Shown piece by piece: positions 16,561 to 22,633 of a stretch of 32,784 nucleotides of DNA. Below the pieces are notes generated by a model. The model did not search any database and was not told the DNA's origin. It saw nothing but the letters and a program-made list of their open reading frames with translations. The position numbers and the translations under genes are program-made. Origin of the DNA: a virus; the IMG/VR virus record IMGVR_UViG_3300010885_016343, positions 1-32,784 of that record. One strand, given 5' to 3'. Each line of letters begins with the position of its first letter. The first letter of the stretch is position 1.

Positions 16561-16633
16561 TAGGACCTGTGGGATTCGAACCCACGACAATACCCATTAT
16601 GAGTGGGACCCTCTTCCGCTGAGGTAAGGTCCT
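16561..16633 (-). tRNA. tRNA-Met (anticodon CAU; Ile2 cannot be excluded)
   Basis: Perfect 7-bp acceptor AGGACCT/AGGTCCT, D stem CCTC/GAGG, anticodon loop CTCATAA on a CCCA/TGGG stem, and T arm GTGGG-TTCGAAT-CCCAC. The CAU anticodon with CA/TG closing pairs resembles elongator Met tRNAs. An Ile tRNA modified to lysidine would show the same anticodon. No CCA is encoded. Confidence 0.9.
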
Positions 16634-16642
16634 GCTGGGAAA

Positions 16643-17047
16643 TCAGACGTTTCGGTGAAACTCGATCGAGGTGATGATTCGGTGAAACCGAGACACGACC
16701 CTGCTCATGGCATCCTGCATGGACTTGGGGTACTCGCTCATTCCGTGAACCGTCCATTCGGCTGACTGGGCGTTGTCATTCACGAGGTTCCACTTGAATT
16801 CCTCAACACCGGGGCTCTTCTTGACAAGTGCCTTCACTGCTCGCTTTTGAGCAATATCTCGACCTACCTTGGCATCAAACACATCGCCCCTGCTCCTGTT
16901 GCACATCGACCACCCGATGCTGATACGATTGGTCTGGGGAAGAATGATGACATGAATGACACCCCTCTTCCTGTTTCCGCCCGTTCGGTGAAACTGGTGG
17001 AACTGAATCGCATCGATCTTGTCTGGAACAATTTCCGTATCTTCCAT
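16643..17047 (-). CDS. Unrecognised phage protein of a recurrent small family, 134 aa
   Basis: Residues about 40-75 contain RISIGWSMCNRSRGDVFD followed by KVGRDIAQKRAVKAL. I recall this GWS...GRxIAxxRAxxAL pattern from hypothetical proteins of large phages; no function is known to me. The protein is basic and soluble. AAAGGA lies 8 nt before the ATG. It sits between tRNA-Leu and tRNA-Met and is probably cut out of the same transcript by tRNA processing. Confidence 0.75.
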   Translation of the reverse strand: MEDTEIVPDKIDAIQFHQFHRTGGNRKRGVIHVIILPQTNRISIGWSMCNRSRGDVFDAKVGRDIAQKRAVKALVKKSPGVEEFKWNLVNDNAQSAEWTVHGMSEYPKSMQDAMSRVVSRFHRIITSIEFHRNV

Positions 17048-17078
17048 ATTGATTCCTTTGTTGAATGCGTCCTATGAA

Positions 17079-17151
17079 TGGGCGTAGTGGGAGTTGAACC
17101 CACACTGAACGGAACCTAAATCCGTCGCCTCTGCCATTGGGCTACACGCCC
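17079..17151 (-). tRNA. tRNA-Leu (anticodon UAG) with short variable loop
   Basis: Acceptor GGGCGTG/TACGCCC (one G-U), D stem GCC/GGC, perfect anticodon stem ACGGA/TCCGT with loop TTTAGGT, and T arm GTGGG-TTCAACT-CCCAC. Anticodon TAG reads CUA leucine codons. The variable loop is only 5 nt (class I), whereas bacterial leucine tRNAs are class II. No CCA is encoded. Confidence 0.85.
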
Positions 17152-17189
17152 GAGAATCACTTAGATCTTTGCCCCAATCAGAACCTTCT

Positions 17190-17414
17190 TCATTGGACCT
17201 CCATGAGCCACTGGGTTTCAAGTTCGGAAATCTCGATTTCCGCTCTCTTCAACTGCTTCATCATTTCCTTTCGAATCAACACCAATTCCTTGACATCGCT
17301 GCGAAGGTTGTCGATTTCCTGTGAGGTGTAGGAAATCACTTTTCGCAGAGTTTCGGGGGTGACAGTCGGGCCGACTCGATGTTCTGAAAACTCTTGGTTC
17401 GAAGATTCTTCCAT
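17190..17414 (-). CDS. Small coiled-coil protein, 74 aa
   Basis: Not recognised. An N-terminal acidic stretch is followed by a single long helix (about residues 18-70) with heptad-like Leu/Ile spacing (RKVISYTSQEIDNLRSDV, then KEMMKQLKRAEIEISELE), so it probably dimerises. AAAGGAG lies before the ATG. It is placed between tRNA-Lys and tRNA-Leu in the minus-strand tRNA operon. Confidence 0.75.
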   Translation of the reverse strand: MEESSNQEFSEHRVGPTVTPETLRKVISYTSQEIDNLRSDVKELVLIRKEMMKQLKRAEIEISELETQWLMEVQ

Positions 17415-17430
17415 TTAGACTCCTTTTGAA

Positions 17431-17503
17431 TGCTCCCGGTGCGACTCGAACGCACGACTTACGGATTAAAAGTCCGCTACTCTACCAACTGAGTTACGAG
17501 AGC
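17431..17503 (-). tRNA. tRNA-Lys (anticodon UUU)
   Basis: Acceptor GCTCTCG/CGGGAGC (one G-U), D stem ACTC/GAGT, anticodon stem GCGGA/TCCGT with loop CTTTTAA, and T arm GTGCG-TTCGAGT-CGCAC. Anticodon TTT reads AAA and AAG. It is the first gene of the minus-strand tRNA operon, about 78 nt after the predicted start site. No CCA is encoded. Confidence 0.93.
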
Positions 17504-17587
17504 GTCGGTGAATGCACAGTAGACTATCGACGTTTTCGTATCAAGACTTGAAATCCTTCTGGATTCGGATGCTGGTCATTTACGGGA

Positions 17588-17615
17588 ATAGTAGCACATC
17601 TGGCCGTAAAGTCAA
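17588..17615 (-). promoter_or_regulatory. Sigma-70-like promoter of the tRNA operon
   Basis: On the minus strand, TTGACT (17610-17615) and TACTAT (17588-17593) are separated by 16 nt. It points toward tRNA-Lys and lies back to back with the late promoter at 17627, so host-type and late transcription diverge here. Confidence 0.65.
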
Positions 17616-17626
17616 GGGGTCAAACA

Positions 17627-17634
17627 GATAAATA
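17627..17634 (+). promoter_or_regulatory. Late promoter GATAAATA (predicted leaderless)
   Basis: T4-type octamer. +1 is predicted at 17640, one base before the ATG at 17641. Only CTTCAA lies between, so there is no ribosome site. Confidence 0.78.
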
Positions 17635-17640
17635 CTTCAA

Positions 17641-18408
17641 ATGCGATCATTTCTTGAACACCTAACCGAAGCCGAAACGCCATTCGAGGATCGAGACATC
17701 TGTTGGTATTTGTCTCAGCCGAACGAACGGAAACTGGCACGAGCATTGACCTACCTTGAACACGGTGCGACCCAGAAGGTCCACCCGGTCGTTCAGCCGT
17801 ACATCAAGGCCATCTCCAAGTTCTATGAAACCACGGGAACCGATAAGGTATGGGTCTCCAAGATCATCGAGATGGCGAAATGCCAGAATCGTGCCGCATG
17901 GACCACCTACACCGGGGGTACGATTTACCGAGGTATTCGCCGGTCTTGGAGTGAACTGAAAAATGTCGTATTCACCGGTAAGGTCTCCAATGATCGAGTA
18001 TTGGCTTTCGAGGCCAAAGCGGCATACGTCAGCAAATATCCCGTGCAGTCGTGGACGAACGACTGGAACATCGCAATCCGATTCGCCAACAATCTCGGCC
18101 CCGCCCCCACAGCCGAAGGCAAGACGGTCAAGGTTATTTATGAGGGCAAGGTCAAGCCTGAGGACACCTTGTTCAACCCTGCCGTGTCCAGAAAACTGAG
18201 CGAATACGGAATGGAGAACGAAATCATTCGTATCTCGAACAATCAGATTCCCGTCAAGGTCTACGTCTTCGCCGATAGTTTCCAAAAAGAACTCCTTGCC
18301 GTCAACAGCAAGGAAGCCCGAATGATCCGCCTTCAGGAACTGGTCGGCAAGAAGAACGCATCGATTCTTTCGGGGGTTTGGCAGATGAAGGACATTCTCC
18401 AGCACTGA
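17641..18408 (+). CDS. Putative ADP-ribosyltransferase with capsid-targeting N-terminus
   Basis: 255 aa. The three signature elements of R-S-E type ADP-ribosyltransferases appear in order: YRG (Arg97), SWT in a SWTNDWNIAIRFAN segment (Ser137), and ENE at 192-194 in GMENEII. Such enzymes move ADP-ribose from NAD to arginine or another residue of a target; T4 Alt, ModA and ModB act on host RNA polymerase and translation factors. The N-terminus MRSFLEHLTEA aligns without gaps to the T4 internal-protein signal MKTYQEFIAEA and has the gp21 site LTE|A. This predicts packaging in the head and injection, as for Alt. It is expressed from a late promoter with no leader. The target is unknown. Confidence 0.82.
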   Translation: MRSFLEHLTEAETPFEDRDICWYLSQPNERKLARALTYLEHGATQKVHPVVQPYIKAISKFYETTGTDKVWVSKIIEMAKCQNRAAWTTYTGGTIYRGIRRSWSELKNVVFTGKVSNDRVLAFEAKAAYVSKYPVQSWTNDWNIAIRFANNLGPAPTAEGKTVKVIYEGKVKPEDTLFNPAVSRKLSEYGMENEIIRISNNQIPVKVYVFADSFQKELLAVNSKEARMIRLQELVGKKNASILSGVWQMKDILQH

Positions 18409-18425
18409 CTCGCCTATATACTGTC

Positions 18426-18484
18426 GTGAGGTCGCCTCCCGAAGGGGCCTCACGCCAAAGTGTCTCGCTTTACCAAAGGAGGTG
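18426..18484 (+). promoter_or_regulatory. 5' leader structure before hsp20 (candidate RNA switch)
   Basis: A hairpin GTGAGG/CCTCAC (18426-18453) contains CGCCTCC (18433-18439), which can instead pair over 7 bp with GGAGGTG (18478-18484), the Shine-Dalgarno of hsp20. The two pairings exclude each other. Small heat-shock genes are often under RNA thermometers, so temperature-controlled translation is a reasonable but untested idea. Confidence 0.45.
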
Positions 18485-18488
18485 CTAC

Positions 18489-18956
18489 ATGACAACTGCT
18501 GGCAATTATTTCGGGTATACTCCCTTCCCCACGCTTCTTGAGGTCATCACCAAGAAGCAATCCTTCGGTCTGGGCCTCGGCGATTATCTCAACGACATCG
18601 CAAACACGCTCGACCATTGCTCCAAACAAACCACGACCCACCCGCCGTATGACGTGCTGAGGTTGGATGATGACAAACAGGTGATTGAAATCGCCGTGGC
18701 GGGGTTTGACCACTCCGACCTTTCCGTTGAGACCCACAACGGCATCTTGACCATCTCGGGCAAGAGAACGTCTCCGAGCGACGTGGAGTTCATTCATCGT
18801 GGCATCGCCCGACGTGACTTCCAGAAGTGCTTCACGCTGTCGGAAGACACCGAGGTCGAGGGCTCGGAACTGGTCAACGGAATCCTGCGAGTCTATCTCA
18901 AGCGACTCCTGCCTGAAGCCAAGAAGAAGCGGTCAGTGCCCATTGCGAAGAAGTGA
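18489..18956 (+). CDS. hsp20: Small heat-shock protein (Hsp20/alpha-crystallin)
   Basis: 155 aa from the ATG at 18489, preceded by AAAGGAGG; the open frame extends further upstream but through the leader structure. The N-terminus (FPTLLEVI) leads into an alpha-crystallin domain: PPYDVLRLDDDKQVIEIAVAG, then NGILTISGKR (the L-x-I-x-G core), RRDFQKCFTL, and the NGILRVYLKR strand. A basic tail follows. It is an ATP-independent holdase that binds unfolding proteins. Hsp20 genes are common in marine T4-like phages, where an aid to virion or early protein folding is assumed. A strong terminator follows. Confidence 0.93.
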   Translation: MTTAGNYFGYTPFPTLLEVITKKQSFGLGLGDYLNDIANTLDHCSKQTTTHPPYDVLRLDDDKQVIEIAVAGFDHSDLSVETHNGILTISGKRTSPSDVEFIHRGIARRDFQKCFTLSEDTEVEGSELVNGILRVYLKRLLPEAKKKRSVPIAKK

Positions 18957-18978
18957 TTTGTTCGGATAGGGTTCGGTG

Positions 18979-19008
18979 AGAGGGGGTTCACACCCCCTCT
19001 TGCTTTTT
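18979..19008 (+). terminator. Intrinsic terminator after hsp20
   Basis: A perfect 9-bp stem AGAGGGGGT/ACCCCCTCT with TCAC loop (18979-19000), then TGCTTTTT. The last T of the tail is the first base of the next late promoter. Confidence 0.93.
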
Positions 19009-19015
19009 ATAAATA
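19008..19015 (+). promoter_or_regulatory. Late promoter TATAAATA fused to the terminator (predicted leaderless)
   Basis: An exact T4 late octamer. +1 is predicted at 19021, one base before the ATG at 19022. GGGG lies within the 6 nt before the ATG, too close to serve as a normal ribosome site. Confidence 0.82.
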
Positions 19016-19021
19016 GGGGTT

Positions 19022-19345
19022 ATGAAAGCACATCAACTTGCACAACTCGCTGAACAGATCACGAACTCGATGAATGAAGCAATCGCTCCCGCACAGGTTG
19101 AAGCGAATGATTCGTATGGTCCCGGCAACGACTACGAGGGAGAGATGGCAATCAGCCAACTCAAGGCTCTCGTTGAACGAGCGAACAACATCATCTCCAT
19201 GCTCAAGCCAACGTCGAAACTGGAAGCATGGGTCCAGTCCAAGATCACACTGGCCGATGACTACATCGTGTCGGTCCATGACTACCTCAAGAACACCGAG
19301 GGAGCCATCGGCGAAGAGTTCACTGATTTCGAAGAAGCAAACTAA
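19022..19345 (+). CDS. Small helical protein with candidate capsid-targeting N-terminus, 107 aa
   Basis: The N-terminus MKAHQLAQLAE ends in a gp21-type site (LAE, Glu11). The C-terminal half (SKLEAWVQSKITLADDYIVSVHDYL) is a helical signature that I recall from many hypothetical proteins of T4-like and marine phages; the function is unknown to me. The rest is acidic and helical. It is the first gene of a late transcript with four downstream partners, spaced by 1-11 nt. Confidence 0.78.
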   Translation: MKAHQLAQLAEQITNSMNEAIAPAQVEANDSYGPGNDYEGEMAISQLKALVERANNIISMLKPTSKLEAWVQSKITLADDYIVSVHDYLKNTEGAIGEEFTDFEEAN

Positions 19346-19356
19346 GGAGCGACCCC

Positions 19357-19776
19357 ATGTGGCAAAGTTGGCAAAACAAGATTCTCCGAGAAGCGGCCAA
19401 GTTCGGCTACAAGTCCGACGAGGCTGAGTTTTACGAGCAGGAGTTGAACGAGCAGAACATCGTCAAGCACGGTGTTGAGTTCCGCCCATTCAAAGCGGGA
19501 AGTCTGACGGGGTGGAACGTCTACCTTCCGAGCGGTGATCTCATCGGATTCATCAAGAAGGGTCAGCACACCAAGACATCCAGCGGCCCGTCGCAACTCA
19601 TGGTGGGATCGAATGGAAACTACGACAAAAAGATCCTCAACTACTGGCACGAGAAGTCGGGATATGTTCCCAACAACTTGAGCCCGTCCGTGACCAATCT
19701 CATCGGCCCGCCCGCCAAGATGCTCGAAACCATCGCTCAATGGATCGTCAGCAACCCCGGAAAAATCAAGGTCTAA
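19357..19776 (+). CDS. Unrecognised protein with capsid-targeting-like N-terminus, 139 aa
   Basis: It begins MWQSWQNKILREAAKFG. The M-x3-[WYF]-x(3-5)-[IL]-[LIV]-x-E-A-x-K-[YFH]-[GN] pattern recurs in the proteins at 19786, 22634 and 24326, and LRE|A is a gp21-type site. The remainder is a small alpha/beta domain (GWNVYLPSGDLIGFIKKG; SPSVTNLIGPPAKMLETIAQWI). No enzyme motif is seen. AAGGAG precedes the ATG. Confidence 0.75.
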   Translation: MWQSWQNKILREAAKFGYKSDEAEFYEQELNEQNIVKHGVEFRPFKAGSLTGWNVYLPSGDLIGFIKKGQHTKTSSGPSQLMVGSNGNYDKKILNYWHEKSGYVPNNLSPSVTNLIGPPAKMLETIAQWIVSNPGKIKV

Positions 19777-19785
19777 GGAGTAGCC

Positions 19786-20016
19786 ATGTACAAATGGGAC
19801 AAAAAACTCGTTCAGGAAGCCATGAAGTATGGATTTCTCCCGGAGAACCCGCATGTCTACTTGGACGAATCCTTTACCATGCAGAACCTCTATGACCTTC
19901 GTCTCATGCTTCTCGCCCTCATGACCGACGAGAACGTGGCAAAGATTCGTCAGCAGTTCCAGACCAAGGAAAAGCCACCCGCCGCTTCCGCCACGCCTCT
20001 CAAGAAGAAGGATTGA
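19786..20016 (+). CDS. Small protein with capsid-targeting-like N-terminus, 76 aa
   Basis: It begins MYKWDKKLVQEAMKYGFLP, matching the N-terminal pattern of its neighbours, with VQE|A as a possible cleavage site. The rest is a helical segment (LRLMLLALMTDENVAKI) with a Lys/Pro tail. No function is recognised. Removing the N-terminal 11 residues would leave a basic mini-protein. AAGGAG precedes the ATG, and the stop lies 1 nt before the metallopeptidase start. Confidence 0.75.
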   Translation: MYKWDKKLVQEAMKYGFLPENPHVYLDESFTMQNLYDLRLMLLALMTDENVAKIRQQFQTKEKPPAASATPLKKKD

Positions 20017-20017
20017 C

Positions 20018-21676
20018 ATGCCTGCATCGTTCAACGAGTTCAGTGAATCCCTTTTGTTGGAACGGAAATTCGATGCGGAGATGGGTCAGGCCGCCGAGAA
20101 GTCGTTCAACATCTTCAGTGAGAAGTTGATGGATGCTCTGGAGAAGTTGGGCAATCACTTCATCCGAGTGATTCAGCGGGAAGATGGTGATCTCACTTGG
20201 GCCGAGAAGTCCTTTCGCAACGACTTCTATATCTACGGGGGCAGGGGTGATCTGATTCCCGGTGGATTCTACAATGCTTCGAACTGGGATGACCGTATGT
20301 TGCGGGCCACCATCAACGGATTCTTGTTGAACACAATCAACGAAAAGTTGTCCGACTTCTTCAGCATCGAGGGGTCGAAAATCATCGACAACAATCGCAG
20401 TGTGTTCGTGGTTCGCAACTCTCCAGACCTCATCGTCCTCCCGAAGAGCATCAAGCCCAAGCAACTGAGCGACATCTTCGGATCGAACAAACCCGCCATC
20501 AACATCATCCTTCACACGGGAGGAAATGTTCAGATTTCCTCGAAGGAAGACGCTGCTCTGGGAACGTATCACACGCCGCTCATAAACTACGGCAAAGATT
20601 CCGGTCGAGCCATCAGATTTCATTTGGACGAGGCGAAAATCAACATCGCAGGATTCACAAGCCTTGACGTGGAAAACATCCTGCCCATGGTCAAGTTCAT
20701 GATCTCGAATCGAGACAAGAAGAACCTTCTGAGGTCGTCGGTGAGAGATTGGCTCACCATCGCCGAGGGCAATCTTCGCAGGGCGAAGTCCACCTACATC
20801 CATGAGTACACTCACTTCTTCGATGACATTCGAATGAAGGGTGTCACGCCGAAGAACGTGGAAATAGGAACCAGAGAGGCTTGGAAGGCTTCGGGCAGAG
20901 ACATGGGCTTGTATTACAAGTCCGACATCGAATGGAACGCCCACTTTCAGGATACGGCGACCGTGGCCCGATCCGCCATGCGTGACTTCATGGTCGCAAT
21001 TCAGAACAAAGCCGTGGCCTTCTCCATTCTTCAGGGACACATGACGAAAGAGGGGAACGACTACGTTTTCGATGAACCTTATAAGTCCGCATGGAACGAA
21101 TTGATCGCCCAAAAGATCGAAAGCATCCTTCGCAGGAGGCTCCTTGAGATTTCGGGTGAGAGGATCAAGATGTACGTCGGATTGACTCAGCAAGCCGATT
21201 ACCCCGTGAGCCACAAGCAAGAAGCACAGAGGATGCTCAACATCTTCGTGCTTCAGGGCAAGACGCTTCTCGGTCAGTTGTTCTTGTTCATCTTCAACCT
21301 ATTCCTACAGAGAAAGGGGGACTTCGTTTCCTTCCTTCTGAAGGACGACAAGTTTCGAAAGAAATTCTTCAGTCGCATGTACTCCGTGGCAGAGGACTTG
21401 AAGGCCATCTACGATGCCGCAATGAACAATGTCAAGTCGGGCAAGTTCCCAACCAAACAGGCATGGAACAACGCCGTCAAGGGGTTCGTCGCCCTTCCGG
21501 GAACCAATCTCAAGGGTTTGCGGATGTCGAGCGAGTGGAGCAGAATGAAGGTCACGGATGCCGCTCACTTGGACCTCTACAACGGCTCATTCATGCGGTC
21601 GTACATCGGCAAGAACGGTCCTTTCGAACCGAACAAACCCATTCCGGGAGATTTGGCAGGGTTCGTGGGATTGTAA
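20018..21676 (+). CDS. Putative HExxH zinc metallopeptidase, possibly injected
   Basis: 552 aa. YIHEYTHFFDD (His262, Glu263, His266) is a zincin active site, and YYKSDIEWNAHF (Glu305), about 40 residues on, is a likely third-ligand helix. I recall a similar HExxH plus Y-x-S-x-x-E-x-N-A pair in other large-phage proteins. The C-terminal half is helical, with a hydrophobic stretch near residue 420-435. The N-terminus SFNEFSESLLLE has gp21-type sites, suggesting packaging. Earlier residues form a mixed domain of unknown role. The substrate is unknown: a host protein, or a virion protein during maturation. Confidence 0.78.
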   Translation: MPASFNEFSESLLLERKFDAEMGQAAEKSFNIFSEKLMDALEKLGNHFIRVIQREDGDLTWAEKSFRNDFYIYGGRGDLIPGGFYNASNWDDRMLRATINGFLLNTINEKLSDFFSIEGSKIIDNNRSVFVVRNSPDLIVLPKSIKPKQLSDIFGSNKPAINIILHTGGNVQISSKEDAALGTYHTPLINYGKDSGRAIRFHLDEAKINIAGFTSLDVENILPMVKFMISNRDKKNLLRSSVRDWLTIAEGNLRRAKSTYIHEYTHFFDDIRMKGVTPKNVEIGTREAWKASGRDMGLYYKSDIEWNAHFQDTATVARSAMRDFMVAIQNKAVAFSILQGHMTKEGNDYVFDEPYKSAWNELIAQKIESILRRRLLEISGERIKMYVGLTQQADYPVSHKQEAQRMLNIFVLQGKTLLGQLFLFIFNLFLQRKGDFVSFLLKDDKFRKKFFSRMYSVAEDLKAIYDAAMNNVKSGKFPTKQAWNNAVKGFVALPGTNLKGLRMSSEWSRMKVTDAAHLDLYNGSFMRSYIGKNGPFEPNKPIPGDLAGFVGL

Positions 21677-21677
21677 C

Positions 21678-21706
21678 TTGACACCCCCCTCGCACTGGAG
21701 TATACT
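21678..21706 (+). promoter_or_regulatory. Strong sigma-70-like promoter (predicted leaderless)
   Basis: A perfect TTGACA (21678-21683), a 17-nt spacer, and TATACT (21701-21706). With -10 at -12 to -7, +1 falls on the A of the ATG at 21713. It begins 1 nt after the metallopeptidase stop. Confidence 0.88.
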
Positions 21707-21712
21707 TACATC

Positions 21713-21955
21713 ATGACTGACAAGAAACTCGTTGCATTCATTTCAGGCATCATTACGGCTTACGTATTCACCTCCGGAATGATGTCGCTAGTTGCGGCGT
21801 TCTGGATCTGGGTGATGCAGTGGCTCATGGTCGATCAGGGACTTTCCTTCTGGCGAACCGCCCTCTGCATGGGAATGTTCACGGGCCTTCTGTCGCTTCT
21901 GAAGTCGATCCCCGCCCTTCTGAAGGCCGCCGATGGTCTTTACGAGAACGAATGA
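21713..21955 (+). CDS. Small membrane protein with two transmembrane segments, 80 aa
   Basis: Two hydrophobic helices (about residues 7-34 and 46-66), with a short loop and a charged C-terminus (DGLYENE). It is expressed from a host-type promoter inside an otherwise late plus-strand region, so it probably acts early. Size and topology would fit a holin, an antiholin or a superinfection-exclusion protein. The sequence alone does not decide. Confidence 0.8.
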   Translation: MTDKKLVAFISGIITAYVFTSGMMSLVAAFWIWVMQWLMVDQGLSFWRTALCMGMFTGLLSLLKSIPALLKAADGLYENE

Positions 21956-21961
21956 TCTGAT

Positions 21962-22034
21962 GCTCCCATAACTCAACGGCCAGAGTGCCACCTTTACACG
22001 GTGGAAGTTGTAGGTTCGAATCCTACTGGGAGTA
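21962..22034 (+). tRNA. tRNA-Val (anticodon UAC)
   Basis: Acceptor GCTCCCA/TGGGAGT (one G-U), D stem ACTC/GAGT, perfect anticodon stem CCACC/GGTGG with loop TTTACAC, and T arm GTAGG-TTCGAAT-CCTAC. Anticodon TAC reads GUA. It lies 6 nt after the small membrane gene and shares its host-type promoter. It is the only plus-strand tRNA here. No CCA is encoded. Confidence 0.92.
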
Positions 22035-22054
22035 TTTTCATCGAGACCTTCCCT

Positions 22055-22062
22055 CATAAATA
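22055..22062 (+). promoter_or_regulatory. Late promoter CATAAATA
   Basis: T4-type octamer. +1 is predicted near 22068, giving a 16-nt leader with AGGAGG. Confidence 0.8.
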
Positions 22063-22083
22063 AGGGCCAAAGGAGGCTCTGTT

Positions 22084-22587
22084 ATGAGTGAAGGTCTTGT
22101 TTTGCTTACGGTAGAGGAAACGCCCATCTATTTCAATCCGTCCCCCACGAAGGAGGACGAGATTCGTCTTCATGAGAAATACAAGGGAAAGTGTCTCTTC
22201 GAACTGTATGAAACCTCCGAAATCGATTCGGTGGACGACGAATCCAAGAAGTTCAAGAATCTGGCACGATACATCGTCGTCTGGGATAGTGATCTCGGCC
22301 ATCCCTTGACGATTGTCGATGGTGCATGGATAGAGGATCGTGGATGCGTCTCCAATGCCGTGGTCGCTCAGGGTGCGTCCGACGAGATCCGTGAACAATA
22401 TAAGAACTGGTTCAAGCAGAACTGGAAAGAGGATCAAGGACCCATTGGATTGGGTTTTGATTCCTGCACGGTCGGTGTCATTCCGCCGAATGAAATCCCC
22501 GTGGATCGCAGCCAGAACTATTCCGTCGAGGAAGCCAAGAAGGCCGTCCAGACGATCTTCGACACCTATTTCGCAGGCCCCCAATGA
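22084..22587 (+). CDS. Unrecognised soluble protein, 167 aa
   Basis: An acidic alpha/beta protein without a signal peptide or the N-terminal tag of its neighbours. It contains KFKNLARYIVVWDSDLGHPL and IGLGFDSCTVGVIPPNEIP, followed by a C-terminal helix. No motif is recognised. It has its own late promoter and a strong ribosome site (AGGAGG), so it is expected to be abundant late, as either a virion component or an assembly factor. Confidence 0.72.
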   Translation: MSEGLVLLTVEETPIYFNPSPTKEDEIRLHEKYKGKCLFELYETSEIDSVDDESKKFKNLARYIVVWDSDLGHPLTIVDGAWIEDRGCVSNAVVAQGASDEIREQYKNWFKQNWKEDQGPIGLGFDSCTVGVIPPNEIPVDRSQNYSVEEAKKAVQTIFDTYFAGPQ

Positions 22588-22595
22588 GGGTTTCT

Positions 22596-22603
22596 TATAA
22601 ATA
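22596..22603 (+). promoter_or_regulatory. Late promoter TATAAATA
   Basis: An exact T4 late octamer 8 nt after the preceding stop. +1 is near 22609, giving a 25-nt leader with GGGAG. Confidence 0.85.
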
Positions 22604-22633
22604 CCCTCATACCACCATTAGGGAGTTCCGATA

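Noticed and set aside
16337-16757. Minus-strand frames of 79-86 aa across the tRNA-Met/tRNA-Ile region
   Set aside because: They are translations of the tRNA sequences and of the start of the 16206-16424 gene in the wrong frame.
17079-17151. Amber-suppressor tRNA
   Set aside because: The anticodon is UAG, which reads CUA. Suppression of UAG stops would need CUA in the anticodon.
18378-18488. N-terminal extension of Hsp20 by 37 residues
   Set aside because: The extension reads through the leader hairpin, is unlike Hsp20 N-termini, and the internal ATG at 18489 has a strong AAAGGAGG site.
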